From positions 496,001 to 560,000 of the forward strand of contig NZ_JAPDIA010000001.1 of NCBI RefSeq assembly GCF_029525575.1: a DNA stretch of 64,000 bases, in the 5' to 3' direction. This DNA comes from Cohnella rhizosphaerae (GTDB taxonomy: Bacteria; Bacillota; Bacilli; Paenibacillales; Paenibacillaceae). Shown here piece by piece: positions 48,323 to 57,409 of the stretch (position 1 is its first letter; each line of letters starts with the position of its first letter). The position numbers were made by a program, and so were the translations under genes. The notes beneath the pieces are model-generated. The model had not been told where the DNA came from and made no database searches. It was given only the letters and a program-made list of their open reading frames with translations.

Positions 48323-48448
48323 AAATTGCGCTATTCCAGCTTGCACGCTCGCCACTCGCTCGCCCGCCGCTCACGCGCCGCCCACTATAGCGCAAAATTG
48401 CGCTATTCTCGTACCAAGGTCCCCAGCCGAGGCGACACAGCCTCTCCG

Positions 48449-49412
48449 TTACAAGTCCTTTTGGTTCACGACGTTCGGAATCTCCCGTCCCTCGAGAAAG
48501 TCGACGATGCGCGTCGAAGTCAGATTGCGCAGCCGCGCTTCGGATTGCTCGGAGTACCAGGCGATATGGTTGGTGACGATCGTTTGCGGATGCGTCAGCA
48601 GCGGATGGTCGTCGGCCGGCGGCTCTTCCGTCAGAACGTCCAGGCCCGCAAAGGATATATCCCCGCGGTTCAGGGCATCGAGCAGGTCGCCTTCATGCAC
48701 AAGCGGGCCGCGCGACACGTTAATCAGCACGGGGCTTTTCTTCATCTTGGCGATGGTCTCACGATTGATAATATGCTTCGTCTCTTCCACGTACGGGCAG
48801 TGCAGCGAGATCAGATCGGACTGCGCGAGCAGCTCGTCCAGCGATACGAGCTCGACGCCTTCGGGGACGCCCGCCTTGCTCAAGTAAGGATCGCTCACGA
48901 CGATGCGGGCAGCCGAAGCCTCGCATGCGGGCGATCACCTGCGCCCCGATCCGTCCCATCCCGATCAGGCCGAGCGTCAGCTCCGACAAGGCGTAGATCG
49001 GCTTAAGATCGGGCATGCGCGTCCATTGTCCTCCGCGAACGAGCGTCGATGCCGGAAACAGCTTGCGGTGCGCCGCGAGCAGCAGACTGACGGCGTGAAC
49101 GGCCACTTCCTCGAGGCAATAGTCCGGCACGTTCATGACGGTGATCCCGCGCTTGCTCGCCGCCTGGATCGGGATGCTGTCCAGGCCGATGCCTTCCCGG
49201 GCGATCAGCTTCAAGCTGGGCATCCGGTCGAGCAGCGCTTCCGTCACTTGCTGCAGTTGGACGACCAGCACCTCCGCGTCTTTGACCGTGTCGGGCAGAT
49301 TCGCCGTCGCAACGCCGTCGTACACGTCCACCTCGCAGCCGGCTTGACGCAGGATACGCTCCTCGATCGTATAATCGACGGTCGAAAAATTGACCAAAGC
49401 AATTCTATTCAT
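48449..49412 (-). CDS. D-2-hydroxyacid dehydrogenase family protein (frameshifted)
   Basis: About 320 residues after correction. The NAD-binding motif is GLIGMGRIGAQV. Further family blocks are REGIGLDSIPI, INVSRGPLVHEGDLLDAL and a late catalytic-type histidine in NHIAWYSEQS. It resembles phosphoglycerate dehydrogenase or C-terminal-binding-protein-type enzymes and would interconvert a 2-hydroxy and a 2-keto acid. The break is near 48907-48909; one base fewer gives GFGCRIVVSDPYL. It is the last gene of the operon that begins at 61311, 52 bases after the PLP-enzyme gene. Its ribosome site is weak. Confidence 0.85.
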
Positions 49413-49464
49413 CTTGTGTTTGCCGGTCCTTTCCTTATAAGGAGTCCCTTCCGCGCCGAGGCCG

Positions 49465-50615
49465 TTAAAGCTGCGACAAAGCCCGCTCCACGTCCTCCAG
49501 CAAATCCTCCGCGTCCTCCAAGCCGATGGATAACCGCACCAGCTTGTCCACCCGGCTCTCGTATTCGGTGCCGACGACCTGCTCCCGCTGCCAGCCGATC
49601 GCCGTGGCATAAACGAGGCTCTCGAAGCCTCCCCAGCTGACGCCGATCTTGAACCACTGCAAGCGATCTACGAACGTGCGCACCGCCGGCTCGCCCCCGT
49701 GCAGCTCGAAGCTGAGCAACCCCGTCGGCCCGCTCATCTGGGACACGGCCAGCTCGTGCTGGGGATGGCCGGGCAGCAGCGGATAATTGACCCGCTCCAC
49801 CTGCGGATGTCCGTCCAGCAGCGCCGCTACGCGCATGGCGGATTCGCCGTGCTGCTTCATTCGCAGTCCGAACGTGCGGAGCCCCCCGGTTGGCGAGCCA
49901 GGCGTCGAAGGGGGGCAGCGCGCCGCCGATCATGCCGATCTCGATGTCGGTCAGCTTCTGGATCGTATCCCGGCTGGAGATGACGACGCCGCCCGTCAAG
50001 TCGCTGTGACCCGACAAATACTTGGATAACGAATGCACGACGACGTCGAAGCCCCAATCGAGCGGCTTCAGCGTCGCCGGCGTAGCGCAGGTATTGTCGA
50101 TGACGGACACCAGACCGTGCGCCTTGGCGATGTCGGTCGCGCCCCGAAGATCGATCACGTCCATGAACATCGTGGAGTACCCTTCGGTGAACAGCATGCG
50201 GGTGTTCGGCTTCAAGGCGCCGCGAACGTTGTCCAGATCGCGGAAATCCACGAAATCGCAGGTCACGCCGTACCTCGCCATCCAGCCGGACAGCATGGCG
50301 TAGGTCCCTCCGTAGATCGGGTAACTGCAAACGACATGATCCCCCTGCTTCAAAAAATGAAGCAGCGCGGCGGAAACCGCCGCCATGCCCGACGCGAACA
50401 CTTTGGCGGCTTCCCCCGTTATCGAGCGCCGCCAGCTTCTTTTCCAGCATGTCCGTCGTCGGATTGCCCAAGCGGGAATATCGATACGGCGAGGATGTGT
50501 GCTTCATCTCGTCGTACGAATTCGCCGTAAACAAAGAATTCAGGAACAAAGGAGGCACGACCGCCCCATGAAAGGTTTCCTCGCCGTAATGGGCAAGCAT
50601 CGTCTGCATGCGCAT
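49465..50615 (-). CDS. Cys/Met metabolism PLP-dependent enzyme (frameshifted twice)
   Basis: About 382 residues after correction. It resembles cystathionine gamma-synthase and methionine gamma-lyase: YSRLGNPTTDMLEKKLAALD near the N-terminus and the PLP lysine near residue 198 in HSLSKYLSGHSDLTGG. Frame breaks are C5 at 50413-50417 (corrected DNGEAAKVFASGMA) and C6 at 49882-49887 (corrected NRGLRTFGLRMKQHGE). GGAGTG lies 7 bases before the ATG. Its presence in a sugar operon is unusual; it may act on a hydroxylated or sulfur-containing intermediate, but I cannot say which reaction. Confidence 0.86.
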
Positions 50616-50681
50616 GGTACTTCACTCCGATTGATGTAATGGTAGGCCTTCGGATCTCCGGCTCGACGCTTCTTTGCGGCG

Positions 50682-51562
50682 TTACCCGCCGAAGGACACC
50701 GTCGCAAAACCTTGCGTGGCGGTCTTGAAGCGGAACACGCCCCCGGCGGCCGGCTCATCGAGCAATTGCCGTTCGCCGAGGCCTTGCCTGGCCGTCGTGA
50801 TGTACAGCTCGTCCAACCGTTCGCCGCCGAACGCGCAGGAGGTGACGTGCGAAGCGTCGACGAGAACGGTCTGCAATCGCTCGCCGGTCGCGGGATTGCA
50901 GCGGACGACCTTGCCGCCCCCCCCAGATCGCGATCCAGAGCATGCCCTCCCGGTCGATGGCCATGCCGTCCGGGAGTCCCTCGTCGGTCCCGATGCGGAC
51001 GGCCGTCCTTGGCGACGACAAGCTGCCCGTCCCCAGATCGTAATCGAACGCGACGACTTCGCGGGTCGTCGAATCGATGTAGTACATCGTCCGGTTGTCG
51101 GCGCTCCAGGCAAGGCCGTTGGAGATCGTGACGTCCGTCAGCACACGGCGGCAGCCCAGATCCGCTTCCAGGCAATAGAGCGCGCCGGACGGACCCTCTT
51201 CTTTTTCGTCCATCGTGCCGGCCCAGAACCGACCGGCCGCGTCGCACTTGCCGTCGTTGAACCGGTTGCCGGGCAGATGCGTCTCCAGCAAGACGACAGG
51301 TTCGGCCGAATTCGAGATCGGGTCGTATCGGTAGAAGCCTTCCCGCATCGCACACATAAAGCCGCCTGTCCGCGCGGGAACGAACGCGCCCACTTCCTGC
51401 GTCATCGCGACGCTGCGATGCTCCCCCCGAGCTCGGCGCCAGCCGGTGGATCTTCTTGTCCGTAATGTCGGTCCAATAGAGCCAACCGTTGTCCGAATCC
51501 CACCACGGCCCTTCGCTTAGCGTATTCCGAGCATCGTACAATAGCTCCGCCCGATCTGTCAT
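50682..51562 (-). CDS. SMP-30/gluconolactonase-family lactonase (frameshifted twice)
   Basis: About 292 residues after correction. It has the six-bladed propeller pattern of SMP-30: E17 in TLSEGPWWD, GNRFNDGKCDAAGRFWAGTMD, ISNGLAWSADN and GLPDGMAIDREG, which supply the usual metal ligands. These enzymes open sugar lactones to sugar acids. The breaks are C6 at 51423-51428 (corrected SGEHRSVAMTQEVG) and C8 at 50917-50924 (corrected WIAIWGGGKVVRCNP). GGGAGG precedes the ATG. It fits as the step after the zinc sugar dehydrogenase encoded at 54763. Confidence 0.9.
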
Positions 51563-51599
51563 CGCCGCCGCCCTCCCGTTTGTACGGATATGTTACGGT

Positions 51600-52658
51600 T
51601 TAATCGCCCTGCAAGATCCCGCGAAGCAGCGGCGTCAAGCCGTCCGCGATGCGCATATGGCCCAGATCGGTCGGATGAACGCCGTCAACGGTGCATTCGT
51701 TCCAGATCTCGCCCAGCAGGTCGGCCCCGTCGTGGAAATGAATGAAGCGATCGCCCTGACGCCGCAAGGATGCCACCAGCTCGCTCTGATAATCCCTTCT
51801 GACGACCCGGTCCTCATAGGAAGCCGTATTCGTATGCTCATAGCCGTAGGGAATCCGCGAGATCACGAGAATCGGCACTTCGGCGTGCTTGCCGCGCAGG
51901 ATGCGCAGAAACTCGGGCATCGTGCGGATGAGGTCGTCCGCATGCACGTTGTTGGCGTCGTAATCCACGACGATTAAAGCCGGGTCTTCAATGTCGCCGA
52001 TCATGCGCGCGATCTCGGGATCGCCTTTGCCGTTGCCGGAAAAGCCCAGGTTGATGAATTCCATATCGAAGCGGCGGCTCAGGATGTTCGTAAACGACAT
52101 GCCCGGACGCGAAGCGCAGCCGCCCTGCGTAATCGACGTTCCGTACAGGACGACCTTGCGCTGCGTCGGATAAGCCGGAAATTCGAAAATGCCGGCCTCC
52201 GCGTTCATGCCGATCTGCACGTCGCGCACGCCCTGGAACAACGGGAAATTCAGCGTTACATAACGCATTTCAGGCTGCAGGTTGTCGAAAAAAACGTATT
52301 CGTATTCGGCTGCGTCATGCGCGAACCGGGTCGTCCCGTAATAAAGCTGAGCGCCCGGCTTGCCCAAATAACAGTCAAAGCCGTTGACCGCCGTCGCGGT
52401 CACATGCTCGGCGGTGTTCGGCGCGAACAGCTTGGCCTTGATGACCAGCCGGGTGGCGTCGGTCGCAAAACGAAGCTGTCCGCCCGACGTGTTGTCCGCC
52501 AATTCGTCCAATATATCGCGAATGACGCCGGTCTCGACGGTCGGCAGGCGGCGATACTTGCGCTCCGCGCCCCACCACGCGAACCCGGAGATTTGAAAAG
52601 GAGCGCCGGCCGGCGAGTGCCAGCGCAGCGCCTCCGCAGCGCTATTCGATCCGTTCAT
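51600..52658 (-). CDS. SGNH/GDSL hydrolase, probable carbohydrate esterase
   Basis: An intact 352-residue protein with an N-terminal beta-sandwich (about 15-165) and a C-terminal SGNH domain. The catalytic serine is S175 in LYGTSITQGG, an oxyanion-hole asparagine lies in NLGFSGNG, and D325 and H328 are in DGVHPTDLGH. There is no signal peptide, so it probably removes acetyl groups from imported oligosaccharides. Start ATG 52658 is chosen for AAGGAGG 8 bases upstream. It sits between the lactonase and EamA genes in the same operon. Confidence 0.9.
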   Translation of the reverse strand: MNGSNSAAEALRWHSPAGAPFQISGFAWWGAERKYRRLPTVETGVIRDILDELADNTSGGQLRFATDATRLVIKAKLFAPNTAEHVTATAVNGFDCYLGKPGAQLYYGTTRFAHDAAEYEYVFFDNLQPEMRYVTLNFPLFQGVRDVQIGMNAEAGIFEFPAYPTQRKVVLYGTSITQGGCASRPGMSFTNILSRRFDMEFINLGFSGNGKGDPEIARMIGDIEDPALIVVDYDANNVHADDLIRTMPEFLRILRGKHAEVPILVISRIPYGYEHTNTASYEDRVVRRDYQSELVASLRRQGDRFIHFHDGADLLGEIWNECTVDGVHPTDLGHMRIADGLTPLLRGILQGD

Positions 52659-52671
52659 CTTCACTGCCTCC

Positions 52672-53577
52672 TTATCCTCCTGTAGCGGTACCGGCCGGGA
52701 TCGTCCCGTGCGCGAGCTTTTTGTTCGATACGGCAACGCCGATGACGATCAGCGCGCCGCCCGCGATCTGCGTCAGCCGGATCGGGTCGCCGAGCGCGAC
52801 ATAGGCGACCAGAATCGCCACGAACGGCGGGATGTTCATGAACATCGCGCTCGTCGAGGCGCCGACCACGGCGATGCCCTGATTCCACCACAAGCCGGCC
52901 AGGCCCTGCGCGATCAGCGCGACGACGATCAGCATCGCCCACGAATACGCGCTGGAGCTGACGGTCGCATGGCCTTGCGCCCACTCGGCCCCCGCGGCCG
53001 GGAACAGCAGCGCCGTTCCGATGAGCGTCGAATAAATCGTGACGTCGATCGACTTCATCGTCTCCGCCGCCTTGCGGATCAGCAGCACGCTGACGGCCAG
53101 CGTGAGCATCGCGAGCAGGATCAGGAAGTCGCCGTTCGAGACGCTCGTGACCTTGCCGCCGTTCAGCACGATGATCGCGACGCCGACCAGCGCGGTCAAG
53201 GCGCCGGCCATTTTAAAGCCCGATACTTTTTCCTTCAGAAAGACCCATGCCAGCAGCGTCGTCGCGATCGGCGACAAGGCGATGATCAAGGCCGCATTCC
53301 CGGCGCTCGTATTCGTCAGTCCGACAAAGTAAAACAGCTGGTACATCAGGGAGCTGGTCAATCCGACCAATGCGAGCCACAGCCATTCGCGCCTGGTCGG
53401 CTTTTTCATTGCCCCGCTCGACAAGCCGACGCTCAGCAGGAACAGGGAAGTGACCACGAGCCGGGACAGCGCCAGCAGGATGGGCGAGAACTCCCGCAGC
53501 AGGTAGGCGCTCGCCACATAGTTGCTGCCCCATAGAATCGAGACGACCAGCAGCCGAAAAATGACCGTGCGCTGCAC
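52672..53577 (-). CDS. EamA-family (DMT) membrane transporter
   Basis: An intact 301-residue protein with about ten membrane helices arranged as two EamA repeats (LLVVSILWGSNYVASAYLL; second repeat from about 155). EamA proteins move small metabolites, often outward. The GTG start at 53577 directly follows the TAA of the dehydratase gene with no separate ribosome site, so translation is coupled. In this context it may import or export a sugar acid or a pathway end product. Confidence 0.9.
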   Translation of the reverse strand: MQRTVIFRLLVVSILWGSNYVASAYLLREFSPILLALSRLVVTSLFLLSVGLSSGAMKKPTRREWLWLALVGLTSSLMYQLFYFVGLTNTSAGNAALIIALSPIATTLLAWVFLKEKVSGFKMAGALTALVGVAIIVLNGGKVTSVSNGDFLILLAMLTLAVSVLLIRKAAETMKSIDVTIYSTLIGTALLFPAAGAEWAQGHATVSSSAYSWAMLIVVALIAQGLAGLWWNQGIAVVGASTSAMFMNIPPFVAILVAYVALGDPIRLTQIAGGALIVIGVAVSNKKLAHGTIPAGTATGG

Positions 53578-54738
53578 TTACAGCAGTTGGCCGATGCGCG
53601 GCTGGAATTGCGGATCCTGCGGATCGTAGAACACCATTTCCCGTTCGAAATTCTCGCCGAAGCGATCGAGCTTCGTGATGTCCAGGTCGATGCCGAAGCC
53701 CGGACGGTCGGGCACGGCGATGCTGCCGTTGTTGAAGACGAGTTCTTCGCGGAGCAGGTCGCCCTTCATGAACTTCAGGTGCGTATCGTTGGCGAACGGG
53801 AAGTTGCGCGAAGAAGCGACCATGTGCACGTTGCCGAGCGTGCCGATGCCCGTCTCGGCCCAACTGCCCGTCACGCACCAGATGCCCGCGTGGTTGGCCA
53901 GATCGACGATCTGCTTCGCCTTGAGGATGCCGCCCGCTTCGGACGGATACACCAGGAAGCACGCGCAAGCGCGCTTGTCGATGAGCCGCAGCGCGTCCTC
54001 GTACGTGGCGCAGCCTTCGTCCGCGATGATCGGCACGTCGACGGCGCGGGCGACGGCGGCCATGCCGTCCACGTCGTCATAGCGCGTCGGCTGCTCGACC
54101 ATTTGCAGATCGTACTTCTCCATTTTGCGGATCGCCTTGATGGCGGTCGGCACGCTCCAGTTCTGATTGGCGTCGATGCGGATCTTCATCTTGGGCCCGA
54201 CCGCTTCGCGCACGGCCTTGACGCGCTGCGTATCGAGGTCGATGTCCCGACCGACCTTCAGCTTCAGTTCGGAATAGCCCGCGGCGGCGAACTTGCGCGC
54301 CTCCTCGGCGTTGTTCTCCGGCTTGTCGATAAAAATGTAGCCCGAGAAGGCGACCTCCTGCTTCACCTTGCCGCCCAGCAGATTGTAGACCGGCGTGTTC
54401 AGAATCTTGCCGCGCAGGTCGAGCAGCGCCATCTCCACGCCTGCCATGCCGTAGTAGCCGATCTGCTTCCAATTGACGCAGTACTCCTCCAGCCGGTGAA
54501 GAATCGACTCCAGCTCCATCGGATCGCGGCCGATCAGGAACGGGGCGAACTCCTTGTCCACGACAGTCTGGATGACAGGTATCGTCGGTCCGACCGATTC
54601 GCCGATGCCGATCAGGCCCTCGTCCGTTTCGATCTGCACGATAAGCGAAGGTGCGCTGTACCGGGTGCCGCCCGACCATTTCTCGCCTTTGTGAAACGGA
54701 ATCTTGATCATCTTGGTATGAATCGCCGTTATTTTCAT
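53578..54738 (-). CDS. Enolase-superfamily (mandelate racemase/muconate lactonizing) enzyme, candidate sugar acid dehydratase
   Basis: An intact 386-residue enzyme. N-terminal capping domain residues 1-125 are followed by the barrel with the KxK pair K159/K161, metal ligands D189 (RIDANQNW), E215 (MVEQPT) and D240 (IIADEGC), and E295 in SWAETGIGT. The lysine that muconate-lactonizing enzymes have at the end of the next strand seems replaced (CFLVYPSEAGG), so catalysis may rely on the KxK lysines. Members dehydrate rhamnonate, fuconate, galactonate and similar acids, or catalyse cycloisomerisation. The operon context favours sugar acid dehydration. Confidence 0.9.
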   Translation of the reverse strand: MKITAIHTKMIKIPFHKGEKWSGGTRYSAPSLIVQIETDEGLIGIGESVGPTIPVIQTVVDKEFAPFLIGRDPMELESILHRLEEYCVNWKQIGYYGMAGVEMALLDLRGKILNTPVYNLLGGKVKQEVAFSGYIFIDKPENNAEEARKFAAAGYSELKLKVGRDIDLDTQRVKAVREAVGPKMKIRIDANQNWSVPTAIKAIRKMEKYDLQMVEQPTRYDDVDGMAAVARAVDVPIIADEGCATYEDALRLIDKRACACFLVYPSEAGGILKAKQIVDLANHAGIWCVTGSWAETGIGTLGNVHMVASSRNFPFANDTHLKFMKGDLLREELVFNNGSIAVPDRPGFGIDLDITKLDRFGENFEREMVFYDPQDPQFQPRIGQLL

Positions 54739-54762
54739 GGCAGCTCGCTTCCTCCTAAAAAC

Positions 54763-55779
54763 TTATGGTTGACTGACGATGATCTTGACCGCTTCATCCG
54801 GCTCGCTCCGGGCGAATGCGATCGCCTTGTCCAATTCCTCGAACGGATAGCGCTGGGTGATAAGCGGCTTCACCCGTACGCCGCCCGAAGCCATCAATTC
54901 GAGCACGCGCGGCCACACCTGCGGCGCGTTGGTCGAGCCGGCCAGCGTCAGCTCCTTCAGCACGACCGCTTGAATGTCCGCCTGAATCGGATGGCCGGGC
55001 AGCCCGAACAGCAGCAGCCGGCCGCCCCACTTCAGCAGCTCGATGCCGAGCTTGAGGGACGCTTCGTTGCCCGCGGCATCGATCGCGATATCCTGCGACT
55101 CCGCCGCCATCGCTTCCGAGGCCGTATCTGCCGACCGCAAATTGACGGTGACGTCCGCTCCGAGCCGGCGCCCGAGTTCAAGCCTTCCTTCCCGCATGCC
55201 GAACAAGCTGACTTTGCTCGCGCCGGCTGCTTTTAACAGCTGCACGTAATATAAGCCCGTCGGACCGTCTCCGATGACGGCGGCATGGCATCCCAGGCGA
55301 ATATCGAGTTTATCGATGCCGCCCAGGCAGCAGTGCAGCGTCTCCGCCTGCGTGGCCTCCTCGAAGCTGACGGCATCCGGCAGGCGGTACAAATTCGCCG
55401 CCGGCACGACGAGATATTCCTGCCAGCCTCCGGGGAAGTGCAGCCCGATCTCGCCGGACCGCGCGCAGCGATGCTTGTTGCCGTTCAGGCATTCGCGACA
55501 GACGCCGCAGCCGATCAGCGGATCGATGCAGACGCGGTCTCCCGGCAGCCACCCGTCTACGCCGGGACCGATCCGCTCGACGACGCCGGCCAGCTCGTGG
55601 CCGAGCGGGAGCGGCGGTTCGCCGAAGCCGGCATGGCCGCTCATGATGTGCAGGTCGGTACCGCAAATGCCGATCGACGCGATGCGGATCTCCGCCTCGC
55701 CCGGACCCGGCTGCTCGCGTTCCGCTGCGCCGGACGTCACTTCGTTCAAGCCCGTCCATTGCCATATTCGCTTTTGCAT
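54763..55779 (-). CDS. Zinc-dependent alcohol/sugar dehydrogenase (MDR family)
   Basis: An intact 338-residue medium-chain dehydrogenase. Catalytic zinc ligands are C39 and H61-E62 (GICGTDLH, LGHELAG). The structural zinc cysteines are C91, C94, C97 and C105 (GCGVCRECLNGNKHRC). The nucleotide-binding region follows (VIGDGPTGLYYVQLLKAAGA). It resembles threonine and sorbitol dehydrogenases and probably oxidises a free sugar to a lactone or a polyol to a ketose. GGAGG lies 6 bases before the ATG, which is two bases after the stop of the upstream gene. Confidence 0.93.
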   Translation of the reverse strand: MQKRIWQWTGLNEVTSGAAEREQPGPGEAEIRIASIGICGTDLHIMSGHAGFGEPPLPLGHELAGVVERIGPGVDGWLPGDRVCIDPLIGCGVCRECLNGNKHRCARSGEIGLHFPGGWQEYLVVPAANLYRLPDAVSFEEATQAETLHCCLGGIDKLDIRLGCHAAVIGDGPTGLYYVQLLKAAGASKVSLFGMREGRLELGRRLGADVTVNLRSADTASEAMAAESQDIAIDAAGNEASLKLGIELLKWGGRLLLFGLPGHPIQADIQAVVLKELTLAGSTNAPQVWPRVLELMASGGVRVKPLITQRYPFEELDKAIAFARSEPDEAVKIIVSQP

Positions 55780-55781
55780 GG

Positions 55782-57391
55782 TCAACCTCCGAGTTCGACT
55801 TGGGAATCGTATTCGGTCCACTTGCCCTCGGCGTCGATCGTCGCGAAGGACAATGGCTTCAGGCAAACGGGAAACGCATTGCCCGCCAGCGTCACCGTGC
55901 CGCGGTTTTCGGTCTCCAGCAGATTGTATAAAAGGACTGTCCCGATCGCTTCGAGCCAGATCAAGCCGATCCCGCTTCCCTCGACGAACCGGGGGAAACA
56001 GCCAGCCGTCCGCGCTTACGCGCCGTTGAAGCAAAAAGACATCGTCGTCGGTCGGCCGCGTCGTCGCTTTATGCGCCCAAAGCGTCAGATTGGCCGCTTG
56101 CGGCATCAACCGCTCCAGCGCCGCCTTGTTTTTTTCCGCGGCCGTCCGGTCGAACAGCACCTGCCGATAAGCAGGCAGCCTTTGTTCCCATTCCGCCGTC
56201 AGCTCGTAGTCGCCGAAAAACAGGAGCAGCTGTCCGCCTTCGCCGTCCTGATCCGCGCGGACCGGCTTGACCGGCAGCCCGGCCAGCACCGGCAGGCCGT
56301 TCGGGACGATCGGCTCCGCGCAGGCGCCGTGCGTGCCGTAGGCCAGGTGCACGGGGTAGCTCCTCTCCGCGCCCGCGATCGCCCGGTCCAGCGCGCGCAG
56401 CGCCGGAAGCGCTTCCGCGATCGCGTCCCAATAGCTTTTCTCCAGCACCCAGGTGCCGCTCATGAAGAGGACGTTCTCCAGCCCGGATGCGATCGCCATT
56501 TTCGCCTTGTACACCAGGTTATGCTCCTTGAGCGAGCGCGGCGGGAAAATGGTCGATTCGCTGTAGGCGAGCCGTTTGTCGAGAAAATTGAGATGGTAGG
56601 CGATGCCCAGCATTTCTTCCGCTTTGGCGTACGGCTTCGTAAAGCTTCCGTCGTTGAATTGGAGCTCGCCGACCCGGAACAGGGCGTCCGGAATCCGCTT
56701 GCGAATGGCGGGAATGTCGATCCCGTGCCGCTCGTCGCCGAAATGCATGACCATGATGCCGGCCTGGACGCCTTGTTCGTCCGTCGCTTCCATGACCGCC
56801 GTGACCTTGCTGCACTGGAAGGCTACCCAGTCCTTCGCCAGCTCCGCGTTCGTCTTTTTCGTCAGCTGCGCCATGAGCGATTCTCTCGTCTCCGAGCGAT
56901 TATATTTCTCGTTAAATTCCAGCAGGCACGCATCGCAATAGCAGCCTTCGATGAACGCATTGAAGTTGCCGACGCGCAGATCGTCGTCCAGAAACACTTC
57001 CTTGAAGCCCGCCTCGCGCAGCAGTCTGGCGGCCTTGCCGTTGTCCTCGATCAGGCAGCGGTCGATCGCCCCGCAGAAGTACACCGTCTCTCCCAGATTG
57101 TCCACCCGGTAATGCCAGGTTTTCGGAATTTCCAGATCGAGATCGGGGTCGTCCGGATTCAAGGCATTGCCCGGGTGTCCGATCGGGACCGTGACCGCGC
57201 CCGTCTCGAAGCCGTGCGATTCCGCGAACGCCTTCGCTTCCTTCAGCTCTTCGAGATCGACCATTTTACCCGAGAAAAATCCGGCGATCCAAATTTTTTG
57301 AATGCCGGCTTTTTTTCATCTGCTCCGCCAACGCATCCCGCGTGGACCGGTCGATCAGCGGTTCATGGGCCATGCTGTATTGCAGCTTCAT
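55782..57391 (-). CDS. Putative TIM-barrel glycoside hydrolase of unassigned family (frameshifted twice)
   Basis: About 535 residues after correction. The N-terminus is MKLQYSMAHEPLIDR. A cysteine cluster C150, C152, C155 (FIEGCYCDACLLEFNEKY) resembles the CxCxxC segment of several putative barrel glycosidases. Acidic blocks (VFLDDDLRVGN, FNDGSFTKPYAKAEEM) may hold catalytic residues. The C-terminal 150 residues look beta-rich. I do not recognise a CAZy family with confidence. Breaks are T7 at 57310-57316 (corrected QMKKAGIQKIWIAGFF) and G5 at 55991-55995 (corrected WLFPRFVEGSGIGLIWLEA). Confidence 0.75.
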
Positions 57392-57409
57392 ATTCTGCAG
57401 CCCCTATCG

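Larger units (their letters stand above)
47324..48407. repeat. Palindromic repeat family B near 48 kb, one copy split by the IS element
   Basis: One copy of the family B palindrome is split: the left half ATAGCGCAAAAT ends at 47337 and the right half AAATTGCGCTAT begins at 48323. An intact copy, TATAGCGCAAAATTGCGCTA, lies at about 48386-48405. The flanking blocks CACTCGCTCG, CCGCTCACGCG and CACCCACTATAGCG (left) or CGCCCACTATAGCG (right) are repeated before each copy, so the unit is about 72 bases long and tandem. Bases 48408-48448 show nothing else. Confidence 0.75.

Noticed and set aside
54763..57264. Apparent fusion of the putative glycosidase to the zinc dehydrogenase
   Set aside because: Removing one G at 55991-55995 gives the glycosidase its own C-terminus and stop at 55782, two bases before a well-placed dehydrogenase start.
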